This document shows, piece after piece, positions 1 through 8,476 of a DNA stretch of 64,000 nucleotides (positions are counted from its first letter, which is position 1; each line of letters begins with the position of its first letter). Below the pieces are notes generated by a model. The model had not been told where the DNA came from and ran no database searches. It saw only the letters and a program-made list of their open reading frames with translations. Source of the DNA: Bifidobacterium breve (GTDB lineage: Bacteria; Actinomycetota; Thermoleophilia; Solirubrobacterales; Solirubrobacteraceae). Location: assembly GCA_945878865.1 (NCBI GenBank), contig CAMCUD010000005.1:124001-188000 (forward strand), read 5' to 3'. Both the position numbers and the translations under genes were made by a program.

Positions 1-379
1 CCAGCCCGGTGCAGCGCTGGAAGCACGTGCCGGTGATCTGCCCCATGCGGCGCTGCATCGCGTGTTTGGCCTGCAGGTCGTCGGGCGACTCGACGATGTG
101 CAGGAAGCGGTTGACCGGCGCCTCGATGAGCGGCGACCACGCGGTGGCGAGTTCCGGGTTCTCGACGGCCAGGTCGTACGTCGCCTTCAGGGCGTTGATC
201 GACGGCTGGATGATCGGGTGGTCGGCGGGCTCCTCGATCCGCTCGCCGAACATGTACATCGTCGTGCCGCGGTCGCGAACGGAGGCGAGGTAGTCCTCGC
301 CCGTGACGATGACGGGCATGCGCTCCCAGCGCTCGTCCGCCGTCTCTTCGCGTCGCAGCGCCACCGGATTCGCGCTCAT
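1..379 (-). CDS. 4-hydroxybutyryl-CoA dehydratase / vinylacetyl-CoA isomerase-like protein, N-terminal part
   Basis: Only the first 126 codons are present and the rest lies beyond the left edge. The ATG at 379 opens a frame on the minus strand without stops. The protein matches the N-terminal domain of the HpaB/4-hydroxybutyryl-CoA dehydratase family: a TGEDYLASVRDRGTTMYMFG stretch at about residues 26-45, then DHPIIQPSIN at 53-62. It ends in a Cys-Phe-Gln-Arg-Cys motif (C119, C123). That CxxxC spacing fits the first two [4Fe-4S] ligands of AbfD-type dehydratases and is not expected in plain flavin monooxygenases of the same superfamily. Family knowledge: the FAD/[4Fe-4S] enzyme converts 4-hydroxybutyryl-CoA to crotonyl-CoA. 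The remaining His/Cys ligands would be outside the window. Divergent from the secreted protein gene at 480. Confidence 0.8.
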   Translation of the reverse strand, partial: MSANPVALRREETADERWERMPVIVTGEDYLASVRDRGTTMYMFGERIEEPADHPIIQPSINALKATYDLAVENPELATAWSPLIEAPVNRFLHIVESPDDLQAKHAMQRRMGQITGTCFQRCTGL

Positions 380-479
380 CGTGCGATGTTCTCACTCCGA
401 GCCTCACGACAGGGGTGGTTCGGCCACAACCGCCGGGAGCGCCGTGTCCGTCCGCCCCACGTTGCGGCATGCTTGCGCG

Positions 480-3400
480 ATGCCTGTCCGCCTGCTCCTC
501 GCGAGCGCCTTCGCCCTTGCCGCCATGCTGCTGGCGCCCACCGCCGCGTCCGCGGGGCCCGTGGCGAAGACGCCGGCGTTCACGGGCGGGACGCCGCGCG
601 TGAAGACGGGCGCCCCAAAGACGGGGGCGGGCGCCAAGCCTCGGACGCCGATCGGGCTCACCGGCGCGCTCTCGCGCCCGGTCCCGCACGTCGCCGTCGA
701 CGACGCGGGCACCGCGTACATCGCGTGGCTGGAGGCGACCGACCCGACCAGCGGCACCGAGGGCGGCGTCGGGTTCTGCCGCCTGCCGCGCGGAGCCACC
801 GCGTGCGACAACCCGGCCGCCACGCGGCTGCTGCGCCCGGGCAAGCAGGGCTACGGCCCATCCGACGACCCGGCGTACAACCAGGACGCCGGCGGCGGCG
901 CGTTTCCGGTGGTCGTCGGCGACCAGCTGTTCATCCTCACGTCGCGCTCGGTGACGACGTACGCGACGCCCGCCGGCGACTCCACCCTGACCACGATCGC
1001 GTTCGTCTCCACCGACGCAGGGTCGACGTTCTCCGCGGGCCAGCCGGTGGCGACCGGCCTGGCGATCACCACGAAGCCCGTCTCGTTCGGGCCGGACGAC
1101 AACCCGCTCATCGGGCTGATGGGCGGCGCGTCAACAGACCTCGCCGGCAGCGGCGGCGGGCGGTTCCTGGCCCTGCAGGGCGGCACCTTCGCCACCGAGG
1201 CCATCGACCTGCCCGACGCGCAGAGCGCCTCCCTCGCCGCGCTGCCCGGAGGCGGGATCGCCCTGGGCTACGACACGCCCGCCGGCGGGGTCGTGCGCCG
1301 CTCGCCTTCCCCCGCCCGGCCCACCGCCGACGGCGCGTTCGGCGCGCCCCAGCGGGTCGCCGGCCGCCTCGCCGGAATCGCCGCCGGACCGAAGGGCCTC
1401 GCCGCCGTCGGGATCGGCGGGGCGAGCACGTCGCTGAACGAGCGCGTCGTCGCCACCCCGCTGGACGGCGGGTCACCGCTGGCGCTTACGAAGGACTCCG
1501 CCGCGTCGCCGGTCGTCGCCGCTTCCGGCGGCCCGCTCGTCGCCGGGTACAAGGACGTCGGCGATCCTGCGAGCGCGAGCGGCCTCTACACGCGCCGGAC
1601 GGCCAACGGCACGACGTACGGCGCCGCCGAGCGCCTGACCACCGCGGCCGAGGGCGTCTTCTCCCCCGACATCGCCGCGGCGCCTGACGGCGGCGGCGTC
1701 GCCGTGTGGCAGACCGAGGACGGCGGCGGCGCCGTGCACGCGACGGCGTTCGGCCCGCAGGGCAAGCTCGCGGCGCCCGGCCTGCCCGGCTCGACGCCCG
1801 GGTCCGGCGCGTCGAACGACAGCGGAATCACGCGGGAATGCAGCCGCATCGCGGTCGGCGCGATCGAGGTCCGCACCGCCGACGGCGTCGGGTGCTTCCT
1901 GCCGGGCATCGGCACGAACAAGGGCAAGTCGGTCAGCAACGGCGCAGTGCTCTACAACGGGCTGCGCATCACGCCGCTGAACGGCTCGCAGATCGTCTTC
2001 GACATCAACGCCGGCGCGAAGACGGTGACGATGTACACCACCGGGCAGGCGACGGTGGAGATCCCGGGCGGCGAAGCCGGCGAGATCCTCATCTTCCGCG
2101 GCCAGCTCAAGCAGAAGCTCACCGCGAAGGTCGGCGAGCCCGCGCTGGACCTGCCGAAGTTCCCCACGACGATCCGCGGATTCAAGGTCGCCAACCAGCT
2201 CGCGCCGCTGGCGACCAAGGGCGGCGGCGTGAGGATCCCCGCCGACCTCGATCTCGGCCCCCAGTTCTTCCATCTCACCGGCCACGCCGAGCTCATCGTC
2301 ACGCCCACGGGGCTGCAGCTGGACACCCTGCGCTTCCGCCAGGGGACGCTGCCGCTGGGGCCGGTGACGGTGCGCGACCTCGACGTCTCCTGGACGCGCG
2401 AGGCCAACCTGTGGAGCGGCTCGGGCAAGATCGAGCTCCCCGGCGGCGGCGTGCTGGGTCTCGCGGCGAGCTTCGACAGCACGTCGTTCTCGGCGACCGC
2501 GACGTACGACCTCGCGTTCCCGGGCATCCAGCTGTTCGCGACGCCTCCGGTGTACCTGCACCAGATCTCCGCGGGCCTGGCGGTCAACCGCACGAAGGCG
2601 CCGCTGGCGATCAACGGCGGGGTGAAGATCGGCGCGGTGCCGATCGCGCCCGGCGTCTATCTGCTCGACCTCGTCGGCACCGTCGGCCTGCAGTTCGGCT
2701 CCCCATTCGTCATGACGGCGCGAGGGGACCTCGAGCTGCTCAGCACGTTGAACGTGGCGTCGGCGTCGCTGCGCGCGGGGACCGACGGCATCGTCACGGC
2801 CGACTTCTCCGTGGGGCTGATCGACAAGGACTGGGCCTACGTCGGCGCGACCGTCAAGGCGGGCGTCAGCAGCGCCGGGTTCGAGGGCAAGGGCGCCGGC
2901 GAGCTGTGTGTCGGCATCAAGCTCGTCAGCTACTGCACCGGGCTGCCCGAGGGCTACGTCTCGAGCAAGGGCATCGCCGGCTGCGCGACGATCCTCGGCA
3001 AGGCACGGACGGTCAGCTACACGTGGGGCGGGCCGATGAAGCGGCGGTCGGGCCCGACGTGCTTCTACGAGGACGTCTCGATCGGCCTGATCCGCGGGCG
3101 CGGCACGTCGCGGCAGGCCACCCGCGGGCTGACGCTCGACGAGCCCGCCGACGTGCTGTCGATCAACCTGCAGACCGCTGAGGGCGCGCCGCAGGTCGAC
3201 CTCGTCGACCCGACGGGCGCGGTGCTCCCGCTCGACGCGCCGAACGTGAGCTTCGCCTCGTCGGCCGCCGCGCACGCCGCGACGATCGAGGTGACGAACG
3301 CCGCGGCCGGCACCTGGAACGTCGTCTCGCGCGGACCCGCGCTGACCGGCGTGGACGCCAGCGTCCCCGCGCCGGCAGCGAAGGTGACGGGCAGCGTGTC

Positions 3401-3962
3401 GAAGGCCCGTCGCGGAACGCGCACGGCGCGGTACGAGATCTCGGGCAACGACGAGGCGTCGGTCGCGCTCGTCGAGCGCACCCGGCGCGGCGACGTGCCG
3501 CTGAAGACGCCGGGCACGACCGCGGGCAGCGTGCGGTTCACGCCGAACGCGGACGTCGCGGGCCGCCACCAGATCGTCGCGCGGATCGCCGGGGCAGACG
3601 GGTTCGTCGTCGCCGAGAAGGTGCTGGGCAGCTTCGTCCAGCCGGCCCCGCCGCGGCCGAAGCGCCCGGCACGGGTGCGCGCGCGCCGCAGCGGCTCAGC
3701 GATCGTCGTCGCCATCACCCGCGCGCGCGGGTCGAACGAGCGGGTGCTCGTGACCGCCCGCTACGGCGAGGGCGGCCGTGCCTCCGGGGTCATCCCCGCG
3801 GGGAAGCGGTCCGTGCGGCTCCCCGGGCCGCCGCGCAGCCTGAACGCGCCGGGGTCCGTCCGGATCCGCGCGGCGGCACTCAGCCGAGCAGGCAAGGCCG
3901 GTCCGGCGCGCAGCGTGACCGTCGGCGTGCGCGCCGGCCAGCGCAAGGCGCGCCGCCGGTAA
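480..3962 (+). CDS. large secreted protein of unknown function, 1160 aa
   Basis: The frame is open from 303, but ATG 480 is chosen because it begins a clear signal peptide: MPVRLLL, a hydrophobic core, and an ASA-G cleavage site near residue 25. The first 450 residues carry repeated short beta-strand motifs ending in Asp/Gly turns (for example DDAGTAYIAWLEA and APDGGGVAVWQTE), which resemble sialidase/BNR-type beta-propeller blades. The middle is Gly-rich and beta-strand-like. The last 200 residues resemble Ig/Fn3-type beta-sandwiches with a basic tail (GQRKARRR). There is no catalytic motif and no cell-wall sorting signal. It is likely exported and possibly surface-associated. The exact function is not recognisable. 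Confidence 0.85.
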   Translation: MPVRLLLASAFALAAMLLAPTAASAGPVAKTPAFTGGTPRVKTGAPKTGAGAKPRTPIGLTGALSRPVPHVAVDDAGTAYIAWLEATDPTSGTEGGVGFCRLPRGATACDNPAATRLLRPGKQGYGPSDDPAYNQDAGGGAFPVVVGDQLFILTSRSVTTYATPAGDSTLTTIAFVSTDAGSTFSAGQPVATGLAITTKPVSFGPDDNPLIGLMGGASTDLAGSGGGRFLALQGGTFATEAIDLPDAQSASLAALPGGGIALGYDTPAGGVVRRSPSPARPTADGAFGAPQRVAGRLAGIAAGPKGLAAVGIGGASTSLNERVVATPLDGGSPLALTKDSAASPVVAASGGPLVAGYKDVGDPASASGLYTRRTANGTTYGAAERLTTAAEGVFSPDIAAAPDGGGVAVWQTEDGGGAVHATAFGPQGKLAAPGLPGSTPGSGASNDSGITRECSRIAVGAIEVRTADGVGCFLPGIGTNKGKSVSNGAVLYNGLRITPLNGSQIVFDINAGAKTVTMYTTGQATVEIPGGEAGEILIFRGQLKQKLTAKVGEPALDLPKFPTTIRGFKVANQLAPLATKGGGVRIPADLDLGPQFFHLTGHAELIVTPTGLQLDTLRFRQGTLPLGPVTVRDLDVSWTREANLWSGSGKIELPGGGVLGLAASFDSTSFSATATYDLAFPGIQLFATPPVYLHQISAGLAVNRTKAPLAINGGVKIGAVPIAPGVYLLDLVGTVGLQFGSPFVMTARGDLELLSTLNVASASLRAGTDGIVTADFSVGLIDKDWAYVGATVKAGVSSAGFEGKGAGELCVGIKLVSYCTGLPEGYVSSKGIAGCATILGKARTVSYTWGGPMKRRSGPTCFYEDVSIGLIRGRGTSRQATRGLTLDEPADVLSINLQTAEGAPQVDLVDPTGAVLPLDAPNVSFASSAAAHAATIEVTNAAAGTWNVVSRGPALTGVDASVPAPAAKVTGSVSKARRGTRTARYEISGNDEASVALVERTRRGDVPLKTPGTTAGSVRFTPNADVAGRHQIVARIAGADGFVVAEKVLGSFVQPAPPRPKRPARVRARRSGSAIVVAITRARGSNERVLVTARYGEGGRASGVIPAGKRSVRLPGPPRSLNAPGSVRIRAAALSRAGKAGPARSVTVGVRAGQRKARRR

Positions 3963-4000
3963 GGCTCAAGCGCACGCGCCTCGGTCCGATCCCTCGGGCC

Positions 4001-4864
4001 ATGAAGCTCGTGCGCGCCTGCCTGCTGCTGCTCGTCGCCGTCATGCTCGCCGCCCCGGCCACCGCGTCGGCGTCCGGGCGGCTGCTCGTCCTCGAGGGCG
4101 ATGGGGGCACGCTCGTCCCCAAGGGCAAGGACCGTTTCGACCTCGAGCTCCGCGGCGTCGACGACGACGTGACGTGGTTCGCGGACCGCCCGGTGCGGCG
4201 CGCCGGCGCGCTGTCGCTGCGGGAGGTCGTCCGCGATTGGAAGAAGTTCGGCTTCGTCGCCGACCCGCCCAACGCCGCCATCGAGCTGACCGACGGCGCG
4301 CCGAAGGCCGACGTCCTGACCGTCGAGCTCGGCCGGCCGCGGCTGAGCGCCGACCGCGACGTCGTGCGCTTCGCCGTCCGCCGGATCGCGGTCAAGCAGG
4401 GCACGCTCGCGGGCCACGCCGAGGGCGTCGACCGCAGCCTGCCGCACCGGTTCGGCCGCGTCAGTCTCTTCGTCGACGGCGCCACGTGGTTTGCGCGCAG
4501 CGTGACCGTCAGCGTGCTGAACGCCAGCGGCGCCGACCTGGCCGTCAACTACGGCCTGCTGACCGGCGGCTCCTGGGACAGCCCGCCCGTGCCGGGGACG
4601 GTCATCTCCTCAGCCGGCCAGGTCACGTGGATCAACGGCGGCACGAACGCGTTCACGTCGCTGGGCGGGTCCATCGTCGTCTCCCCGGCCAGCGGGGGGA
4701 TGCTCCAGATCTCGTGGAACTGGTCCCCCGGCGCCCCGGTGGCGGCCAGCGTCGACAACGTGGCGACGACCGGCCTCGCGGTCACCTCGCAGCTCGTCAA
4801 CGTCCAGACGAACTCGCCGACGATGCAGGTCATCGTCACGAACGCCGCGTCGCCCATCGGCTGA
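4001..4864 (+). CDS. secreted protein with possible aegerolysin-like C-terminal domain, 287 aa
   Basis: Starts at an ATG 38 bases after the previous secreted gene. Residues 1-25 are a signal peptide (MKLVRAC, Leu/Val core, ASA-S). The N-terminal 150 residues are charged and contain a WFADRPVRRAG motif. Such 'W/F-x-DRP' stretches occur in short secreted actinobacterial proteins of unknown role. The C-terminal 120 residues (from FARSVTVSVLNASG on) are rich in beta-strand patterns with Gly-Ser-Trp and Trp-Asn-Trp motifs, reminiscent of small lipid-binding beta-sandwich proteins such as aegerolysins. That resemblance is my inference from pattern only. No enzyme motif is visible. Confidence 0.8.
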   Translation: MKLVRACLLLLVAVMLAAPATASASGRLLVLEGDGGTLVPKGKDRFDLELRGVDDDVTWFADRPVRRAGALSLREVVRDWKKFGFVADPPNAAIELTDGAPKADVLTVELGRPRLSADRDVVRFAVRRIAVKQGTLAGHAEGVDRSLPHRFGRVSLFVDGATWFARSVTVSVLNASGADLAVNYGLLTGGSWDSPPVPGTVISSAGQVTWINGGTNAFTSLGGSIVVSPASGGMLQISWNWSPGAPVAASVDNVATTGLAVTSQLVNVQTNSPTMQVIVTNAASPIG

Positions 4865-4896
4865 TCGCCGACCGCGGTCACTGGCACACTGCCGCC

Positions 4897-5091
4897 ATGA
4901 GCACGGGCGCCTGCACGATCACCCTCGCCAACGGCAAGCAGTACGGCATCGCGCTGCCCGCCGGGGACGTCGCCGAGCGGACGAAGCTCGACCCGTCGGG
5001 GATCTCCCAGCTGCCGCAGCGCTCCAGCGACCTCGGTCTCTGGGTGCGCCACGCCGCGATCGTGGCGATCGAAGAGGCGCCGACCCGTTAG
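4897..5091 (+). CDS. small hypothetical protein, 64 aa
   Basis: A short ORF with ATG at 4897, 32 bases behind the secreted gene and in good codon bias (GC-rich third positions). The protein has no signal peptide and no Cys pair. It contains a predicted beta hairpin (CTITLANGKQYGIALPAG), an acidic/basic middle and a final AAIVAIEEAPTR strand. Its stop codon overlaps the stop of the convergent gene at 5088 in a TTAG tetranucleotide, which supports a genuine end. Function unknown. Confidence 0.6.
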   Translation: MSTGACTITLANGKQYGIALPAGDVAERTKLDPSGISQLPQRSSDLGLWVRHAAIVAIEEAPTR

Positions 5092-5525
5092 GCGCCCAGC
5101 GCGCCGCGGATGTCGTCGATGGCGCGCTGCTCGCCCTCGCTGATCTCCGCGCCGTTCTCCTTGTGGCGCTTGGCGGCGCGCTCGACGAGCGTGAGGATGA
5201 ACGCGCGGTAGTCGTCGACCTCGGCTGGCTCGGCCTTCGCGCTGACGGTCGCCACGGCGTCGCGCAGCTGCTGCAGCGTGTGCTCGCGCAGCTCCTCGGC
5301 GGAGTGGGCGTGCGCGTGGTCGGCCTTCGGCTTCGTCGAGACGATCTCGTCGAGCAGCTCGCTGGCGCCATGCTGCTCACGCGCCTCGGCGTAGACCTTC
5401 GCCATCTCGATGGTCTCGCGCATCATCCCGCCGTGGCTGGCCGTGATGACGAGCAGCCCTGCCGCGGGCGGGGCGGCGCGGACGAGATCCCATTCCTGCT
5501 CGGTGAAGGCGGCCTTGGTGGTCAT
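5088..5525 (-). CDS. conserved-looking hypothetical protein, 145 aa
   Basis: ATG 5525 is chosen because the longer open frame upstream runs through the divergent enolase-like gene and has poor composition. The protein is mostly helical and charged, starting MTTKAAFTEQEWDLVRAAPP. It contains a Gly-rich GLLVITASHGGMMRE segment, a His-rich stretch (ADHAHAHSAEELREH) and a basic-acidic C-terminus. There is no signal peptide or membrane segment. It is divergent from the enolase-superfamily gene (56 bases between the starts) and convergent with the 64-aa ORF, sharing a 4-base stop overlap. I do not recognise the family. Confidence 0.75.
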   Translation of the reverse strand: MTTKAAFTEQEWDLVRAAPPAAGLLVITASHGGMMRETIEMAKVYAEAREQHGASELLDEIVSTKPKADHAHAHSAEELREHTLQQLRDAVATVSAKAEPAEVDDYRAFILTLVERAAKRHKENGAEISEGEQRAIDDIRGALGA

Positions 5526-5580
5526 GCGGGGAACGCTACCTTCGAGTCGCGAGACCATCCACTCACCTGCGGGGCTGCGC

Positions 5581-6630
5581 ATGACCGATCTCTGGACTGC
5601 CGTGAAGGACCTGCCGCTCACGATCGAGTCGTCGGCGTTCGAGCCGCTGCTGCCCAACGGCCCGACGGAGCGCGAGGACGTCTCCACGACGCAGCTGCGC
5701 CTGCGCGGCGCCGGCGAGGAGGGCATCGGCGAGCAGATCGGGATGCCCGCCGACCAGGAGTCGCTGCGCGCCAGCGACTTCCCGCTGACGGGCACGTGGC
5801 CGACCCTGGCCGATTTCCTCGCGCACCTCGACACGATCGACATGTGGCCCGAGCCGCCGGAGTGGGACCTGCAGCGCAACTGGCGCCGGTGGACGTTCGA
5901 GTCGGCCGCGCTCGACCTCGCGCTGCGCCAGGCGAACACAAGCCTCGCCGACGCGCTGGGCCGCACGCCGCAGCCGCTGACGTTCGTCAACTCGTTCGGC
6001 CTGGGCGACCCGCCGGACATCGACAAGGTCGCCGCGCGGCGCGAGATGCACCCGACGGTCGGCTTCAAGCTCGACGTCGCACCGTCGTGGACGCAGGAGA
6101 TCATGGACCGGGTCGCGGGGGTGGAGGGCGTCGCCACGATCGACTTCAAGGGCCAGTACGGGCTCGAGGTCGAAGACGAGGCGGCGCTGCTGGCGATGTA
6201 CGAGCGCACCGTCGCGACGTTCGGGCCCGACGTCATGCTCGAGGACCCGCACGACCTTCCGGAGGTGCACGAACTCCTGACGCCGATCGCCGACCGCGTC
6301 TCCTACGACGCGCCGATCACGACGGTCGAGTCGATCGCTTCGACCGCGATCACGGCGCAGATCGTGAACATCAAGCCGTGCCGCGTCGGGCGCCTCGACG
6401 AGCTGAGCCGGCTGTACGCCCACTGCGAGGCGCACGGGATCCGGATGTACAACGGCGGGATGGGCGAGCTGGGCGTCGGCCGCGGCCAGGCGCAGCTGCT
6501 CGCGTCGCTGTTCCATCCCGACGCGCCGAACGACATCGCGCCGTCGGACTACAACCTGCTCGAGCCCCCGGCCGGTCTGCCCGAGAGCCCGCTCGACCCG
6601 GCGCCGGACCGCGGGTTCCGGCGCCGGTGA
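5581..6630 (+). CDS. enolase-superfamily (MR/MLE-type) enzyme, 349 aa
   Basis: Shows the enolase-superfamily barrel signature with ligands at the expected strand ends: K163-x-D165, D188 (ATIDFKG), E221 (VMLEDP), D243 (VSYDAP) and K265 (NIKPCRVG). The D/E/D triad would bind Mg2+ and the two Lys residues are candidates for acid/base chemistry in abstracting an alpha proton. The C-terminal MGELGVGRGQ segment closes the barrel as in o-succinylbenzoate synthase and muconate cycloisomerase relatives. The exact substrate cannot be read, and no men or catechol genes lie nearby. The ATG at 5581 is chosen over an upstream extension because the upstream part lies in the promoter region shared with the divergent gene. 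Confidence 0.85.
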   Translation: MTDLWTAVKDLPLTIESSAFEPLLPNGPTEREDVSTTQLRLRGAGEEGIGEQIGMPADQESLRASDFPLTGTWPTLADFLAHLDTIDMWPEPPEWDLQRNWRRWTFESAALDLALRQANTSLADALGRTPQPLTFVNSFGLGDPPDIDKVAARREMHPTVGFKLDVAPSWTQEIMDRVAGVEGVATIDFKGQYGLEVEDEAALLAMYERTVATFGPDVMLEDPHDLPEVHELLTPIADRVSYDAPITTVESIASTAITAQIVNIKPCRVGRLDELSRLYAHCEAHGIRMYNGGMGELGVGRGQAQLLASLFHPDAPNDIAPSDYNLLEPPAGLPESPLDPAPDRGFRRR

Positions 6631-6645
6631 CAGAGCGGTCCCGCG

Positions 6646-8373
6646 TCAGCGGGCGACGCGCACCGCGCGCTTGAGCTTCGCGAGCTTCGCGCGCGGCAGC
6701 GTCCGCTTGACGCCGTCGACCTTGATGACGGTCCGGCCCCGGACGGTGCGCGCGTTCTTGTTCAGCCACGTCACGCCGGCGACCTTGGCCGAGCTCACCG
6801 TGCTGGACTGCAGGCCGTCGATCACGACGTTCCCACCGGCGCCGCCGTCGAGCGTGTCCAGGCCGGGGCCGCCGAGCAGCACGTCGTCGCCGTTGCCGCC
6901 GAGCAGGGTGTCGTTCCCGCTGCCGCCCAGCAGGATGTCGTCGCCGTCGCCGCCGTCCTCGGTCAGCAGGATGCCGCTGGCCGCCAGCGGGCTCGCGTCG
7001 ACGACGTCGTCACCGGCCAGCGCGTTGACGGTGAGCCGATCCCCGGCCCCGATGCCGGTCACGCCAACGCGGGCGGGAAGCCCGACGACCTGGGCGGACG
7101 CGCCCGAGCCGCTGACGCTCACGACGTCCGAGCCGTTCGTCGCGTTGACGATGACGTTGTCGGCCGCCCCATCGTCGGTGGTCGCAGTGGTGCTGCCGCT
7201 GAGGTTCCAGTCGACGGCGGTGATGTCCGTGCCGGAGAGGTCGTTCGTGGTCAGGCGGTCCGCGCCGCCGAGCGCGCGGGTGCTGATGGTCTCGACGTCG
7301 TTGAGGTCCATGACGATGTTCCCGACGTCCCGCGTGAACCGCACGCGCCCGCCGTTCGCCGAGACGTCCATGCGCTCGGCGATGTTCGCGCCGTTGAACT
7401 GCAGCTCGTCGCCGCCGGCCTGCCCCTCGACGACGTCGCTGCCGTCACCGGGGTCCCACTGGAAGTCGTCGTCCCCGGCGCCGAGGAACGCGACGTCGTT
7501 GCCCTGCTGGCCGTCGACGACGTCGTTTCCGTCGCCGCCGATGATCGCGTCCACGCCGTTGCTGCCGAGGAGCTTGTCGTTCCCGGCCCCGCCGTCGGTC
7601 GTCATCTTGATGAGCGGGGCGAGGTTGCCGGTCGCCGAGGCCTCGTCGTCGCCGCCGTTGGCGTTGAGGACGAGGTTCTCCGACGTGCCGATGTCAATCG
7701 AGAACGGCGCGGGGTTCAGCCGGTCGAACCGCACCCGCGTGCCGTTGGCGGTCGTCGTGAACTGCTCGGCGCCGTTGCCGCCGTTGACCTCGACGGTGTC
7801 GGTGCCGTCGGCCCCCTCGTTGAGGTCGGTGTCGTCGCCCGGGTTCCAGATCATCCGGTCGTCGCCCGACTGGCCGAAGACCTGGTCGTCGGCGTCGCCG
7901 CCGGTGAGGGTGTCGTTGTCCGCGCCCCCGAACAGGAAGTCGTTGCCGCCCTTGCCGAGCAGCGTGTCGTTGCCCGCCTGCCCGAACACCTGATCTCCGC
8001 CGGAACCGCCGGTGAGGGTGTCGTTGCCTTCACCCCCGAACAGATTCGCCGCGGGCAGCGCGCCGTTGACCTCGCTGAGCGTCACCGTGTCGTTGCCGCC
8101 CAGGCCGAAGACCTGGATCCGCGACGTGTTCGCAACGGTCGGCGTCCCACCGACGACCGCGACGGCGCCGCCGTTGACGAGGATCTGGCCCGCGGCGTTG
8201 CGCGAAACGGTGATGCTGTTGTCGAGCGCGTCACCGTTGACCGACAGCGTGCCGTTGCTGAAGGACGAGGTGACCGCCGCGTTCGCCGTGCCCGCGGTGG
8301 CGGCGAACATGCCGGCGGCGAGGGCCGTGGCGGTGAGGACGTGACGGGCGTTCCAGATGCGCTGCTTGTGCAT
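6646..8373 (-). CDS. secreted RTX-type calcium-binding repeat protein, 575 aa
   Basis: Begins with a signal peptide (residues 1-32, ending TANA) behind a strong ribosome binding site, AAGGAG six bases before the ATG. The mature protein contains several blocks of GGxGxDxLxGG nonapeptides (around residues 95-175, 265-300 and 470-510), the hallmark of calcium-binding parallel beta-rolls. These are separated by non-RTX beta-domains with repeated MDVSANGGRVRFTR-like elements. There is no type I secretion neighbour (no HlyB/D) and an N-terminal Sec signal, so export is probably Sec-dependent, as usual for actinobacterial RTX-repeat proteins. The last 60 residues are basic. The role is unknown; adhesion or a surface layer is possible. 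Confidence 0.9.
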   Translation of the reverse strand: MHKQRIWNARHVLTATALAAGMFAATAGTANAAVTSSFSNGTLSVNGDALDNSITVSRNAAGQILVNGGAVAVVGGTPTVANTSRIQVFGLGGNDTVTLSEVNGALPAANLFGGEGNDTLTGGSGGDQVFGQAGNDTLLGKGGNDFLFGGADNDTLTGGDADDQVFGQSGDDRMIWNPGDDTDLNEGADGTDTVEVNGGNGAEQFTTTANGTRVRFDRLNPAPFSIDIGTSENLVLNANGGDDEASATGNLAPLIKMTTDGGAGNDKLLGSNGVDAIIGGDGNDVVDGQQGNDVAFLGAGDDDFQWDPGDGSDVVEGQAGGDELQFNGANIAERMDVSANGGRVRFTRDVGNIVMDLNDVETISTRALGGADRLTTNDLSGTDITAVDWNLSGSTTATTDDGAADNVIVNATNGSDVVSVSGSGASAQVVGLPARVGVTGIGAGDRLTVNALAGDDVVDASPLAASGILLTEDGGDGDDILLGGSGNDTLLGGNGDDVLLGGPGLDTLDGGAGGNVVIDGLQSSTVSSAKVAGVTWLNKNARTVRGRTVIKVDGVKRTLPRAKLAKLKRAVRVAR

Positions 8374-8457
8374 GACGTCTCCTTCTGGAGGTTGGGTTCT
8401 CCAGGGGAGACGCCAGTGCTTCCGAGATCATTCCCGGCGGTTGAGAACTTCTTTCGC

Positions 8458-8476
8458 GGCGTCCTCGTCAGACGCC
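8458..8476. terminator. possible small hairpin at the cheC 3' end
   Basis: GGCGTC and GACGCC arms with a 7-base loop overlap the cheC stop codon at 8468-8470. It is a weak hairpin without a T-run, so termination is only a suggestion. Confidence 0.3.

Noticed and set aside
303-479. N-terminal extension of the first secreted protein
   Set aside because: The extension hides the signal peptide that begins at 480 and overlaps the divergent dehydratase gene.
62-1687. Long open frame on the plus strand, Arg/Pro/Gly-rich
   Set aside because: It lies in a shifted frame of the secreted-protein gene and has the low-complexity Arg-rich composition typical of GC-rich shadow frames.
1473-3569. 698-codon open frame on the minus strand
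   Set aside because: Antisense shadow of the 480-3962 gene; no domain, no ribosome binding site, Arg/Ala/Asp-rich composition.
6671-7993. 440-codon plus-strand frame rich in Ser/Pro
   Set aside because: Antisense of the RTX repeats; the regular pattern is produced by the nonapeptide codons.
6850-8050. Regular short DNA repeats that could suggest a CRISPR array
   Set aside because: They are degenerate codon repeats of RTX nonapeptides within one open frame; no identical repeats with unique spacers.
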